A DNA stretch of 64,000 bases from an uncultured Oscillospiraceae bacterium (GTDB lineage: Bacteria; Bacillota; Clostridia; Oscillospirales; Oscillospiraceae), in assembly GCA_947632175.1 (NCBI GenBank), contig CANROC010000007.1, positions 1 through 64,000 on the forward strand, in the 5' to 3' direction. The translations under genes were made by a program, and so were the position numbers. Below, piece by piece: positions 49,926 through 59,162 of the stretch (position 1 is its first letter; every line of letters starts with the position of its first letter). Below the pieces are notes generated by a model. It worked only from the letters and a program-made list of their open reading frames with translations. It was not told the origin of the DNA and searched no databases.

Positions 49926-50813
49926 ATGCCAACATTACATCTTAGCGGGGACGTAGAGTCCTTCGATTGGTGGGTTACCGGGCTTCAGAATGACTGGAGC
50001 GAGGCTGGATATGAGTGTCTTGGTCTTACAGCGACAAGTTTCTCTCGTGACTCTGCTGGGCTTGCCGACGAGCCTGCTGGGACATTTACGTATATGTATC
50101 CCGAAAAGGCAAGCAACCCTGGGGTAAAAACAACACAGCATGAAACGAAGAGCGGAATTTCTCCAGGCCGACACACGTACTACTGCTGGGCGTTACCCGG
50201 CAACGGACGCTACTACTACGTTGACAGCGGCAGTGTTACCGTACAGTCTCCTGCGCCAGTATACACAATGACCGTTTCAGTTTCCGGTTCTACGGTAACT
50301 GTCAAAGTCGACGGCGTTTCGAGCGGAGACAACGTAGAAATCTACGGTCGATACTACCACAAGTCAGGCGTCAAGGCATTTGGCGACTCAGATACTGCTA
50401 AAGGATCATCGTTTAGCGCGACGTATGAAAACGTCAAAGGCGGCGCTTACATAGTCAACTTCCAGGTAAACAGCGGAGGGTTTGCATCAGATACATCTAA
50501 AAATGTAGGCGTCAAGTGGAGCTGGAGGCATACAGTCGCCAAAGGAGAGCCGATAGCGATGAAGGCGTCGGAGTGGAACGACTTTGCGGACTGTGCAATG
50601 AGCTGTTACAGGTATTCAAACGGAAGCAATATGACAGTCAAGACAGTTTCCGGCAAAGACCAAATCAGCGCAGACGTAACCAACTCCGCAATCGACGCAA
50701 TAAACGGCAGTGGCAAATTCGGAATGAAACACGTTGGAGAAGGCGACCCAATCTACGCTTCGACATTCCAGGAACTCCGAGACAATGCCAACTCAGTTAT
50801 CTCAGGACTATAA
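49926..50813 (+). CDS. Tail-tip protein with Ig-like part
   Basis: A 295-residue beta-rich protein. The region 110-195 (YTMTVSVSGSTVTVKVDGVS and onward) has the alternation of an Ig-like or fibronectin-like domain, and the C-terminal 100 residues (EPIAMKASEWNDFADC) resemble short modules repeated in phage baseplate proteins. It follows Tal by 15 bases after AAAGGAGG. It may attach to host surface carbohydrate, but this is only inference. Confidence 0.75.
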   Translation: MPTLHLSGDVESFDWWVTGLQNDWSEAGYECLGLTATSFSRDSAGLADEPAGTFTYMYPEKASNPGVKTTQHETKSGISPGRHTYYCWALPGNGRYYYVDSGSVTVQSPAPVYTMTVSVSGSTVTVKVDGVSSGDNVEIYGRYYHKSGVKAFGDSDTAKGSSFSATYENVKGGAYIVNFQVNSGGFASDTSKNVGVKWSWRHTVAKGEPIAMKASEWNDFADCAMSCYRYSNGSNMTVKTVSGKDQISADVTNSAIDAINGSGKFGMKHVGEGDPIYASTFQELRDNANSVISGL

Positions 50814-50831
50814 GAACAGGGAGGAATTTCA

Positions 50832-51008
50832 ATGAACTACCAGACCATCGCGAACACAGTCGCGAACATTCACAACGCACTTTCGGAAATCTCCGTCAAA
50901 GGCGACGACGTAATCCGTATGGCAGGCGTACTCCAGGCTTGCCGCGATCTTGTTCAGAACATTCTGAACGAACAGAACAAACAGCAGGAGGAGCAGGAGG
51001 TGAGTTAA
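50832..51008 (+). CDS. Small helical tail-region protein
   Basis: A 58-residue helical protein (MNYQTIANTVANIHNALSEI and onward, with a Gln/Glu-rich end) starting after GGGAGG. Its stop abuts the next ATG. No family recognised; the composition resembles small baseplate or chaperone proteins. Confidence 0.72.
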   Translation: MNYQTIANTVANIHNALSEISVKGDDVIRMAGVLQACRDLVQNILNEQNKQQEEQEVS

Positions 51009-51407
51009 ATGCAGCCTCAGTGCAACTGTCCGATTGACTATTACGTACTACCAAATATAGATTTTGTGGGCGGATCTACCCAAGAAATTGACTTCCATTG
51101 TTACTTTTATCGCAATAAAGAGGCGTTTGACCTAACAAAATGCACAGGAAAATTCTCCATTACCAGTTTCGTCAATAAGACGAGCCGTCCAGTGGTCTCA
51201 AAAGACGCTGTGATGGTCATGGGCGAGGGGGATGACTTTGGAACTCCCAATATCTTCCGGGTAAACCTCGAGAAGAACGACACACTGAATCTGTCCGGCA
51301 AGTACATCTATCAGCTTACGGTCAACAGTGACGATGGAGCCGTAGATATTCCCGGCCAGGGGACGATCTACATCCAGCGCAACATTGACAAGTCAGCCGC
51401 TTTGTAA
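51009..51407 (+). CDS. Baseplate protein, BppU N-terminal-like
   Basis: A 132-residue beta-rich protein. The layout (VGGSTQEIDFHCYFYRNKEA, then ..IFRVNLEKNDTLNLSGKYIYQLTV) resembles the N-terminal attachment domain of upper baseplate proteins that dock receptor-binding proteins to Dit. It begins directly at the stop of the upstream gene, with GGAGGAGCAGGAGG just before it. Confidence 0.65.
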   Translation: MQPQCNCPIDYYVLPNIDFVGGSTQEIDFHCYFYRNKEAFDLTKCTGKFSITSFVNKTSRPVVSKDAVMVMGEGDDFGTPNIFRVNLEKNDTLNLSGKYIYQLTVNSDDGAVDIPGQGTIYIQRNIDKSAAL

Positions 51408-51420
51408 AGGAGGAGAATAA

Positions 51421-51822
51421 ATGAATACGACCTATTTCCGCAACCTCGTAGCGGGTTGCATGTTCAAAACTGGCGATCATCAGGAAGTCCCGGCGAAATA
51501 TTACATCGGTCTGAGCACGACCGACCCAACTGAACAGGGCGCGTGTACAGAGCCTGTTGAAATGAACTACAAGCGTGTGCCCTTCGAGAACATCACCACT
51601 CCAGACGACGGTTATATCAAGAATCAGGAGGCCATCACCTTTGAGGAGAGCACAGGCAGCTGGGGTGTCATTACGCACTATCTGCTCTTCGACGCAGAAT
51701 CCCAAGGCAACCTTCTTCTCTATGGAAGACTGAAGGATCCGAAGACCGTCGATTCCGAAACCATCGTCACGTTCAGGCCAGAGGAGTTCAAGATCCGGGT
51801 CGTCAACGCGGAAATCGAATAA
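51421..51822 (+). CDS. Tail-tip protein of unknown function
   Basis: A 133-residue protein with the pattern KYYIGLSTTDPTEQG and KRVPFENITTPDDGYIKNQ, seen in short phage structural proteins located among baseplate genes. It has a strong AAAGGAGG site. The exact role is not known to me. Confidence 0.7.
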   Translation: MNTTYFRNLVAGCMFKTGDHQEVPAKYYIGLSTTDPTEQGACTEPVEMNYKRVPFENITTPDDGYIKNQEAITFEESTGSWGVITHYLLFDAESQGNLLLYGRLKDPKTVDSETIVTFRPEEFKIRVVNAEIE

Positions 51823-51840
51823 CTAAGGGGGCGAGACGCC

Positions 51841-52665
51841 ATGGATATTAATGTAGTGCTTGGAGAGCACGATGACGTAAACGCCCTCTTACGCAGGTCA
51901 TACGACCTGAATGTGCTTATCCATGGCATACCTCTCATCGTCACACTCGATGTTTACGGCGAAAACAGAATCGGCGTTGCGTCAGCAGAGCTTACGCTCG
52001 TCCCCATGCTTGTCTGTCATCCGGAGCTTGCCGAACTTGGAATTGCGTCTGCAGACCTCGTACCTCATATTGAGAAGTTTTTGGGCGAAATTGAGAGTGA
52101 CATTGGCGTTGCGGTAGATATCCGCGGAGTTTTCGTAAAGACAGTCCATCCCGTTGAGTCTGATCTCGGAATCGCGACTGAGGCGAAACTGGTCAAGACT
52201 GTCATCGTAAGCCAGGAATCTCCGGCGAACATCGGCGTTCGCGACGAACTCTCCGAGTGGCACGGTACCCTGCTGCGTGACCTTGACCCGCGAATTCTGG
52301 CAGACCTTGACCCGCACACCCTCGCCGAGCTTGACGCTCTGGTAATCGAGCCGGGGCATCTGCATATGCAGAAGTTCCCGAAGCTGGAAGTTGCGGAGAT
52401 TGGAGTTGATGGGGCGACGGAAATTGCGCTTGCATCTTCTGTGCTTTTCAATATGGATGCCGGAAATGGGATTGGCGTTGGTACGGACTGCGGAAATCTG
52501 CACACGCAAAAGTGGGCAACTCCCGCGGGTGAGAACACCGTGGGAGTTGGAATTGACGCGGTTGCGCATGTAGTGAGGCCGCGCAGACTGTACGAGATGG
52601 ACAATTTGCCGCTGTCAGAGTTCGACGAATTGTTGCTGTACGACGTGGATTATATCGAAGAATAA
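51841..52665 (+). CDS. Repetitive tail-tip protein
   Basis: A 274-residue acidic protein with a recurring unit built around IGVAS/ELGIAS/DIGVAVD/DLGIATE/NIGVRDE, spaced about 25-30 residues, suggesting a beta-repeat structure. The ATG follows GGGGGCGAG. The middle contains the run RDLDPRILADLDPHTLAELD. No family is recognised; it is likely a tail-fibre or baseplate part by context. Confidence 0.7.
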   Translation: MDINVVLGEHDDVNALLRRSYDLNVLIHGIPLIVTLDVYGENRIGVASAELTLVPMLVCHPELAELGIASADLVPHIEKFLGEIESDIGVAVDIRGVFVKTVHPVESDLGIATEAKLVKTVIVSQESPANIGVRDELSEWHGTLLRDLDPRILADLDPHTLAELDALVIEPGHLHMQKFPKLEVAEIGVDGATEIALASSVLFNMDAGNGIGVGTDCGNLHTQKWATPAGENTVGVGIDAVAHVVRPRRLYEMDNLPLSEFDELLLYDVDYIEE

Positions 52666-52683
52666 CTGAAAGGGGTGAAATGA

Positions 52684-53817
52684 ATGTTAGTTATCAAACT
52701 TTCAGAAGATAAGGAGCTGCAGATTACGGTTGATTCTCCGATCTACCGTGGCGAGAATATCGAGAATGGCATCATGTTTCTTGTGAGCAAGACTATCGGC
52801 CCGATTCAGGATGTCGCCAACGCGAAGTTGTACCTCACATACCTGCGCCCGGATGGCGTGGCGGAAATGGTATGGCTGTACGAGCACAGCGAGTACTCGG
52901 ACGGCTACTACCAGTTCATGATGCCTGCAAACCGTAAGTTCACCCGAGTCCAGGGGCAGGTGACGGTCTGGTTCCAGATCTACGACACGGGGGCTTGCGT
53001 GAAGCCTATCATTCTCAAGAGTAACGAGGTACTCATCAACGTGCTGCCGGCGAAAGACGGGAGCGATTATGTGGATGATGACACGCTGTCGCTTGTGTAT
53101 TCCGTGCAGAAGGGCATGGAGGCGCACGTTCAGGAGAAGATCGACGAACTCTCAGCAAAGAAGGCGGACAACATTAGCTACAACGCTGAGGACAAGAGCC
53201 TGCATCTGTCTGCGGACGGGGAGGATATTGGCGAGCCGCTTAAAGTGGAAGAGTTCGTGCCCGCTGGTATTGACCGCATGTGGGTATCCGGCTCCGGCAA
53301 CCTGTGGATTACCTACACTAATGGGCAGTCTGTCAACGTTGGTCACGTTGTCGGTCCGGAGGGTCCGGTTGGAAGTCATGGTCCGCGTGGAGAAACTGGC
53401 GGAGTATGGTATCCGTCTGTATCCGAAGAGGGCGAGATCTCTTGGAAGCTTGACAGTGGCGTGGAGCCTGTGGCGACCAATATCAAGGGCGACCCGGGGA
53501 AGGACGGTGTATGGTATACACCCAGCGTATCTCCGGATGGCGTCTTGAGTTGGACTCTCGGTTCTCGTGTTCCACCCGGGACGGCCAATATTAAGGGGCA
53601 GCAAGGCGACCGTGGTGAGAAGGGCGAAAGAGGTCCGGAAGGCAAACAGGGTAAAGTCGTTGTCCCGACTATCGACGGGAAAAAGATCTTACGCTGGTCT
53701 ATCGAGGACGACGTTTCTCAGGTGCCTGACCCGGTCGACCTTAACCCCAACGATGAATGGAACGCAGTATCCGGCGTTGGCAAGATGTCCGATTACAACT
53801 GGCAGGGTCTAAATTGA
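52684..53817 (+). CDS. Baseplate protein with BppU domain and collagen-like segments
   Basis: A 377-residue protein. Residues 1-120 match the upper-baseplate (BppU) N-terminal domain that binds the tail tip (LQITVDSPIYRGENIENGIM, ..LKSNEVLINVLPAKDG). A coiled segment and three collagen-like Gly-X-Y runs follow (GPEGPVGSHGPRGETG, IKGDPGKDG, GQQGDRGEKGERGPEGKQG), separated by two near-identical VWY.PSVS..G..SW.L.S...P...NIKG modules. It probably forms a trimeric stalk. Confidence 0.82.
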   Translation: MLVIKLSEDKELQITVDSPIYRGENIENGIMFLVSKTIGPIQDVANAKLYLTYLRPDGVAEMVWLYEHSEYSDGYYQFMMPANRKFTRVQGQVTVWFQIYDTGACVKPIILKSNEVLINVLPAKDGSDYVDDDTLSLVYSVQKGMEAHVQEKIDELSAKKADNISYNAEDKSLHLSADGEDIGEPLKVEEFVPAGIDRMWVSGSGNLWITYTNGQSVNVGHVVGPEGPVGSHGPRGETGGVWYPSVSEEGEISWKLDSGVEPVATNIKGDPGKDGVWYTPSVSPDGVLSWTLGSRVPPGTANIKGQQGDRGEKGERGPEGKQGKVVVPTIDGKKILRWSIEDDVSQVPDPVDLNPNDEWNAVSGVGKMSDYNWQGLN

Positions 53818-53854
53818 CCAAGTTAGCTATTTCAATAGGAAGGTGGAGATTAAA

Positions 53855-55171
53855 GTGGCTAACAACGTAATTTTTCGGCGTGGTACCAGTTTGCAGTACA
53901 ATGAGCTTGGCGAGAAGAATCAGGATACATTGTATTTCCTAAGTGATACCCAGGAATTGTACGTAGGATCAACACTCTTTGGAGCTGGCAAGCCCGCTAC
54001 AGAAGACAAGGATGGACTCATGTCCGCAGAGGACAAGAAGACGCTCAAGACTCTCGCTTCCGGCACCGCTCTCGGCCTCAAGGCCGTCGATAAGTCTATC
54101 GTCGTTACGACTAAAGCTGAGGCCGAGACGGAGATTAAGGTTGGTATCTCAACAAAGGTAGGTCAAGCTCTGAAGCTTGACGTGGATGAGACTACGGGCG
54201 GTCTTTACGTTCCAGATGTTAAGTATCAGCTTGTGAAGAAGGATGATGCTGGCACCTATGCCTCTGTCTATCAGCTTAAATGCACTTCCGGCGACGGAGA
54301 GCCTACCTTCGATTCGGTCGAGATCGAGATTCCGAAGGATATGGTCGTCGAGAAGGGCGAGGTCAAAGAGGTTACTGAGGACAATAAGCCTTACAGTGGA
54401 GCAAAGAAAGGCGAGACTTACATCCAGCTTGATATCGCCAACGGCAGCAGCGATCCCATCTACATTCCCTGCAAGGATCTCATTGACGGTGGAGACTTTG
54501 TTAAACGCCTCAAGACATCTTCTGTTGGCGAGTCCACGATTGAAAACGATGTAACGGGCGGTGGGATGTTCTTCACCCGTACAGCCGACAAGCTACAGGG
54601 CGCAGTCGTTGTCAACAATGGGGAGCTGGCTAACAACAAGCCGTCACCCGTCGCCCAACTATACGCAGCAACCAACGACGGCTCCGGCAAAGTCACGGAC
54701 GGCTCCTTCCTCAGTGTGTACCACGACAAGATTACCTACACAAGCCGTGCTCACGCCAAGGCCGGTGGCAAGCTGAGCGAAGACGACAGCGAACTTGTAG
54801 TTAAGCGTGATCTTCAGCCTCTCGTAAAGACAAAGATCAACGGGTCTAATGGCACTGCCGAAATCGTGAATGAAGGAGACGGCGGATGTCTGAAGTTCAC
54901 TGACAGCTACGGTAAGGTAAGCCGGATTTCCGTACATGACGGTACTGGCGAAGGAACCAATGGCGTTATGGCGCAGATCCAGGCAGGCACTATTGATGAG
55001 CGCAATCACAACACTGGTACCACACTTACGGTATTTGAGGATAAAATCACGTACCGAAACAAAAAGAACAACACACATCAGCTTAACGAGGAAGACCTTG
55101 AGCTTGCGACTCTCGGCGACCTGAAGGGTATTTCCGGAAGCATTGAGTGGCAGACAATTTCTGGCGACTAA
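53855..55171 (+). CDS. Tail fibre-like protein
   Basis: A 438-residue protein with a GTG start after GGAAGGTGG; an in-frame GTG at 53843 overlaps this ribosome site and is not used. The N-terminus (IIFRRGTSLQYNELGEKNQD, TLYFLSDTQELYVGSTL) is the short docking module found on many Firmicutes phage fibre proteins. Repeated beta segments containing KDKITYTSR and EDKITYRNK suggest a repeated shaft domain. One TTTCAATAGG copy (53830) lies in the ribosome-site region. Confidence 0.78.
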   Translation: MANNVIFRRGTSLQYNELGEKNQDTLYFLSDTQELYVGSTLFGAGKPATEDKDGLMSAEDKKTLKTLASGTALGLKAVDKSIVVTTKAEAETEIKVGISTKVGQALKLDVDETTGGLYVPDVKYQLVKKDDAGTYASVYQLKCTSGDGEPTFDSVEIEIPKDMVVEKGEVKEVTEDNKPYSGAKKGETYIQLDIANGSSDPIYIPCKDLIDGGDFVKRLKTSSVGESTIENDVTGGGMFFTRTADKLQGAVVVNNGELANNKPSPVAQLYAATNDGSGKVTDGSFLSVYHDKITYTSRAHAKAGGKLSEDDSELVVKRDLQPLVKTKINGSNGTAEIVNEGDGGCLKFTDSYGKVSRISVHDGTGEGTNGVMAQIQAGTIDERNHNTGTTLTVFEDKITYRNKKNNTHQLNEEDLELATLGDLKGISGSIEWQTISGD

Positions 55172-55190
55172 TACTTAAGGAGGAGATACT

Positions 55191-56384
55191 ATGGCACAAG
55201 TTAAGTTCAAAAAAGGTCTGTTGAAAGATCTGCAGAATTGCCCCGTAGAAGAAGGTCAGTTCCTGGTAGTTACTGATAACCGCAGCATCTATGTGGATGT
55301 TGCGGCGGGCACACGTATCCGCATTGGCGACTATCAGATTGTCGCCTCACAGGGAGAGTTACCTGAGAGCGGCGCAGACTCCGAGCTTTACTATATTGAA
55401 GACGATAACATCCTGACCCGCTGGGACAAGGACTACCAGGGTTCCGGCGGATGGGTACAGATCAACCCCGACACCGGCGCTACTGGCATTGAGTTCACCG
55501 GCGCAGGTTCTGCGTCGTTCGGCGGGACGTATGACAGCGAAGGCCGCAAACTGACCGTTACCGTGGCGAATGAACTGGCTACGACAGAGAGTGTGACTGA
55601 GCAGATTAGCGGGCTTGACTCCAAGTTCGCTGCCAAGGAGCACACCCACACCTCCGACCAGATCGACGACTTTGAGGAGAAGATGGCGGAGAAGGCGGGA
55701 GAGCAGGAATTCCAGCGGCTTTCCACAAAGGTCGACGGAATCGAGAAGAAGATCGGCGGACTCTCCGGCGCAATGCATTTCCAGGGCGTCGTTAAGGAAG
55801 ACCCGACCCATATGGAGGATGTCTCCAAGTATAATGAGGGTGACGTCGTTGCTTGGCAGAATGCTGAGTATGTCTTCGAGAAAGAGTCCATCAAGGACGA
55901 GACCGGTAAATTCGTAGAGCTCGGCGACAACACCGCACTTTCCGGGCGTGTGACTGAGATTGAGACTTGGAAGACGACCGCAGAGAAGACGCTTGGCGAT
56001 CTCGATACTACATATGCGAAAATTTCGCAGGTCTCCACAGACATCCAGGAAGCCAAGATTGAGCTGATTGGCGAAGATGAAGCACAGCCGGAAGACACCA
56101 CGATTAAAGGCGCAAAAGCGTATACGGACGATGCAATTACGAATCTCAATATCGAACAGTACGCAAAAACGTCTGCTCTGGCAGATTATGTTCAGACGTC
56201 CACCCTTGAGGACTATGCAACCGTGGCTTCGCTCTCTGAGTACGCTAAGTCCAAAGACCTCGCCAACTACGCTACCGTAGCCTCTCTTGGCGATTACGTT
56301 AAGACGGAGACGCTGGATGCCTACGCGACCGACACTGAGGTGAGTGAGGCAATCACGACAGCGCTTTCTTGGCAAGATTTTTGA
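55191..56384 (+). CDS. Long tail fibre-like protein with repeated coils
   Basis: A 397-residue protein starting with the same kind of docking module (KKGLLKDLQNCPVEEGQFLV, DNRSIYVDVA). It then has a HTHTSDQIDDFEEKM motif (metal-binding HxH often found in fibre trimers) and helical stretches. The end has repeats of the type YAKTSALADYVQTSTLEDYA, about 10 residues each. It likely forms a trimeric fibre at the tail tip. Confidence 0.8.
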   Translation: MAQVKFKKGLLKDLQNCPVEEGQFLVVTDNRSIYVDVAAGTRIRIGDYQIVASQGELPESGADSELYYIEDDNILTRWDKDYQGSGGWVQINPDTGATGIEFTGAGSASFGGTYDSEGRKLTVTVANELATTESVTEQISGLDSKFAAKEHTHTSDQIDDFEEKMAEKAGEQEFQRLSTKVDGIEKKIGGLSGAMHFQGVVKEDPTHMEDVSKYNEGDVVAWQNAEYVFEKESIKDETGKFVELGDNTALSGRVTEIETWKTTAEKTLGDLDTTYAKISQVSTDIQEAKIELIGEDEAQPEDTTIKGAKAYTDDAITNLNIEQYAKTSALADYVQTSTLEDYATVASLSEYAKSKDLANYATVASLGDYVKTETLDAYATDTEVSEAITTALSWQDF

Positions 56385-56391
56385 TACTGAT

Positions 56392-56415
56392 GGGGCGTGG
56401 CGTAAGTCACGTCCC
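56392..56415 (+). terminator. Hairpin after the fibre gene
   Basis: GGGGCGTG and CACGTCCC pair around an eight-base loop, followed by TCTTAAAATA. The weak T tract makes it a partial terminator or a message-stabilising element. Confidence 0.5.
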
Positions 56416-56450
56416 TCTTAAAATAACGCAAGAAAGGAGGGCGTTAGCCA

Positions 56451-56867
56451 ATGAAAGTTAAATTTTATCGTGGAAAAAGCGACAATATTTCGCTAGAAAA
56501 GACACCTTTTTCAGACGGATCGCTCTATTTGACGACGGATAATGGCGACCTTTTCGCAGACGCCCTTGTCCAGGATTCTCAAAAGCGAATTCGCGTCGGC
56601 GGAATTCGCGTCGTTTGCGTTTCCGCAACTCTAACATCAAAAGGTTGGGATCGGGACACAAAAACACAGGTTCTCTCAGTCCAAGGTCTCGGCGCGGACC
56701 AGGACGCAGAAGTCGGGCTTTCCATGACCGCGGATCATGCTGCGAGAGAGGCGGCGCGCAAAGCAAAACTTGCGCCAACAGCGCAAGGAAAAGAATCAAT
56801 AACCATCACCGCAGACGGCTCACTCCCGACTATCGACATCCCTGTAACTGTAACACTATACATCTAA
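56451..56867 (+). CDS. Short fibre-region protein, paralogue A
   Basis: A 138-residue protein after AAAGGAGGG. The N-terminal half carries the docking pattern TPFSDGSLYLTTDNGDLFAD. The C-terminal half (GWDRDTKTQVLSVQGLGADQ, then EAARKAKLAP) is clearly related to the next gene, so the two arose by duplication. A role in fibre or baseplate attachment is inferred. Confidence 0.72.
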   Translation: MKVKFYRGKSDNISLEKTPFSDGSLYLTTDNGDLFADALVQDSQKRIRVGGIRVVCVSATLTSKGWDRDTKTQVLSVQGLGADQDAEVGLSMTADHAAREAARKAKLAPTAQGKESITITADGSLPTIDIPVTVTLYI

Positions 56868-56871
56868 CGAT

Positions 56872-56899
56872 AGTAGCCGGCTTGCGGTCGGCTACTTTT
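56872..56899 (+). terminator. Rho-independent terminator
   Basis: An eight-base stem (56872-56879 with 56889-56896) followed by TTTT and then the ribosome site of the next gene. It separates the two paralogues and may set their relative amounts. Confidence 0.65.
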
Positions 56900-56917
56900 A
56901 ATGTGGAGGTGAACTAT

Positions 56918-57319
56918 ATGGCAACTACCAGTCCGAATTTCGGATTTCCCATGAATGACGACGACCAGGAACGGTTTATCGATTGGCGGAAGAAGGTCAA
57001 TACAGGCGAAGAATCCGCGGTATACATGATTGACAAGGAGATTGCAAAGAAAAACGATAAGATTAAGGTAATGGCAGGCGAACTAAAACCAGATGGTTGG
57101 GACCCAGAAACCAAAACGCAGACGCTGACCTTTGATGGACTGACAGAGGATAGTAATGGTGAGATTGGTATTGCTCTGGGCGCAACTACGGAGCAGCGGG
57201 AGTTCGCAAGGAAAGCGAAATTTGCTGTTGCTGGGCAGTCGGAAAACCAGTTAACTATCATGGCAGACGGGCAAATCCCTACAGTTTCTGTACCAGTAGT
57301 TCTGGCGATTTTTAACTAA
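56918..57319 (+). CDS. Short fibre-region protein, paralogue B
   Basis: A 133-residue protein with its ATG after GGAGGTG. It repeats the pattern of the preceding gene: GWDPETKTQTLTFDGLTEDS and REFARKAKFAV, ending in a hydrophobic strand (VSVPVVLAIFN). It replaces the docking half by MATTSPNFGFPMNDDDQERF. The longer frame beginning at 56615 runs antiparallel in logic to paralogue A's coding sequence and is not used. It precedes the DGR target gene by 21 bases. Confidence 0.72.
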   Translation: MATTSPNFGFPMNDDDQERFIDWRKKVNTGEESAVYMIDKEIAKKNDKIKVMAGELKPDGWDPETKTQTLTFDGLTEDSNGEIGIALGATTEQREFARKAKFAVAGQSENQLTIMADGQIPTVSVPVVLAIFN

Positions 57320-57340
57320 ATATATGAAAGGAATGATATT

Positions 57341-58885
57341 ATGGCAATTATAGGAAATTTCCCTGGAGGCGTCGGAGACGAGATTCTCCCCGCTTCTGAA
57401 ACGCCGCTTGCTGACGCTGAGGCAGGAAGTGTTGGCAAGTCTGTGAAGTACGCACGTGAGGATCACGTACACCCCATTGCTGCCGAGGTGACGGGTTCTC
57501 TGACTCATATCTCTGATACAGTGGATAACATCGACAGCAAAGTAGATACAATTGGAACTGATGTAACATCTGTCAAAACGTCCGCCGAAGCGGCAAAGAC
57601 TAATACAGACAGTATCAAAACCACTGTCACCGCTACGCAAACCACGGTTGGGACAATCAATACGACCGTAGGTCAGATTAAATCGACGACAGATGCTGTC
57701 GCTGCTTACATCAAAAATATGCATGTTAAGCGTTACGGGTTTTGCGTAACGGAAAGCGAGACTGATCCTGCAGGTCGGGTAACGTATCTTTACGACGCCG
57801 AAGGTATGACTCCAGCAAAAATGAATGGGAATGATTTCAGCTACGGAGATTGGCAGGATGTTTGGTTTGTACGTGACAATCATGTGTGCATGCTCAAACC
57901 TGACCGCACAGAAGATTTCGTGCTGAATCCTAACGATTACTCAAAGAAACTGAATGACGATACAGCCGCTCCTATTACGGATGAAGAACAGAATAATAAC
58001 GTTATGTCCGCCTTTCCGCTCGTATGGACCCGTTGCTGGTACGAGGACGGCAAAAGCTATTGCGTCTTTTGTGAGTCTCAATATGATGATTCATACAAAG
58101 CGTACGCTCATACGGACTCCGACGGTAAGATTTGTAAGTGGGCGTACCATGCAACCTATGAGGGTAGTGTGATCAACAACAAATTAAGGAGTTTATCCGA
58201 AAAGAAACCAACAGGCTCAACAACTGCTACTCAAGAGGAACAGTATGCTAATGCAATTGGTGCTGGCTGGCACATTCGTCCACATATGTTTGATACCCTG
58301 ATTTGCAACGCCCTAATCCTTATGGGGAAGAACACCAACTCCCAGGCCGTCTACGGACGCGGACATGATTCTGGTGGGTCTAATGCGTCTGATTTTCTTA
58401 CTACTGGCACATTAAATACCAAAGGCCAGTTCTGGGGAAATACTGCAAATGGCTCTGAGGCTATGAAGGTTTTTCATATGGAGAACTATTGGGCTGATCG
58501 CTGGGAGCGTATTATTGGCATGCTTTACCGCAACGGCGAGTTCATCGTAAAGCCGACGCCGGTTGGTGGCTGGAACTTCACTGGAGATGGTTTCGTAGGT
58601 ACCGGACTTGGAATCGTAGGCGCGTCAGATGGAAATGGTGGGCAGACTAAGAATATCATGACTGATTTGGGTTATTTCCAGCAGGCTCCTCTGACAGGGT
58701 CTAACACGACTTACAACGGAGATTGGTTCTGGTGGAATAACAAGATTGTCTCTGTCCCGCTTTCCGGCGGCCTCTGCGCTCACGGTCTCTGGTGCGGGGC
58801 GGCTTCCCGGGCTGTCGACCTCGTTGTCGGCTCCGCGACCTGGAACCTCGGGGCCTCGCCCACTTGCGTAGGTTTTCCAATATAG
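57341..58885 (+). CDS. DGR target: lectin-fold receptor-binding tail protein
   Basis: A 514-residue protein after AAAGGA. The N-terminus has a HVHP motif (EDHVHPIAAE near 44-53) and a helical, Thr-rich trimer stalk (about 55-125). The C-terminal 250 residues look like the formylglycine-enzyme/C-type-lectin fold used by DGR variable proteins. The variable repeat encodes the last 55 residues except nine, with SGGLCAHGLWCGAASR and WNLGAS. Variable residues sit where the template has AAC/AAT codons; the fixed Gly, Cys, Arg and Trp keep the fold. It is probably the receptor-binding tip. Diversification would let the phage follow changing host receptors. Confidence 0.9.
   Translation: MAIIGNFPGGVGDEILPASETPLADAEAGSVGKSVKYAREDHVHPIAAEVTGSLTHISDTVDNIDSKVDTIGTDVTSVKTSAEAAKTNTDSIKTTVTATQTTVGTINTTVGQIKSTTDAVAAYIKNMHVKRYGFCVTESETDPAGRVTYLYDAEGMTPAKMNGNDFSYGDWQDVWFVRDNHVCMLKPDRTEDFVLNPNDYSKKLNDDTAAPITDEEQNNNVMSAFPLVWTRCWYEDGKSYCVFCESQYDDSYKAYAHTDSDGKICKWAYHATYEGSVINNKLRSLSEKKPTGSTTATQEEQYANAIGAGWHIRPHMFDTLICNALILMGKNTNSQAVYGRGHDSGGSNASDFLTTGTLNTKGQFWGNTANGSEAMKVFHMENYWADRWERIIGMLYRNGEFIVKPTPVGGWNFTGDGFVGTGLGIVGASDGNGGQTKNIMTDLGYFQQAPLTGSNTTYNGDWFWWNNKIVSVPLSGGLCAHGLWCGAASRAVDLVVGSATWNLGASPTCVGFPI
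58747..58859 (+). repeat. DGR variable repeat (VR)
   Basis: A 113-base copy of the template repeat at 59163-59275. They differ at 16 positions, and all 16 are adenines in the template (21 in total); none of the 92 other positions differs. Changes go to C, G and T. The 3' end (CGGGGCCTCGC) is GC-rich and unchanged, as expected for the initiation-of-homing region. The repeat ends 26 bases before the target stop codon. Confidence 0.96.
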
Positions 58886-58891
58886 GGGGTG

Positions 58892-58909
58892 CGGGGGATT
58901 TATCCCCCG
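58892..58909 (+). promoter_or_regulatory. DGR target-site hairpin
   Basis: CGGGGGA and TCCCCCG form a seven-base stem with a TTTA loop, 32 bases after the VR end and just after the target stop codon. GC-rich hairpins or cruciforms with a 7-10-base stem and four-base loop just after the VR are known to stimulate homing in other DGRs. It could also act as a transcription terminator, but no T run follows. Confidence 0.6.
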
Positions 58910-59162
58910 AATTAGATAGCCCAATAAAATAACAACCTATAAAAAGTGCAGTGTTCCAATCCTGCCCTTTATTACAGAATGGCCGTCGAGTTGCCGGCAC
59001 ATTTAAAATTGAGCACTAAAATTATAGGTAAACTAATATGCAAAGCTTAATCTTCTTTGCGTTTAGGAATTAAGATATCTATAGTTCTATTGCCAAAATA
59101 CAATAGTAGCTCTGTAGGGTTTATAGTCCACGTCTTGTGTGCCCTTGTCCTGCCCTGTGCTG

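Noticed and set aside
52684..53817. Collagen-like segments as sign of host (non-phage) DNA
   Set aside because: Gly-X-Y runs are common in phage baseplate and fibre proteins and the BppU domain fixes the context.
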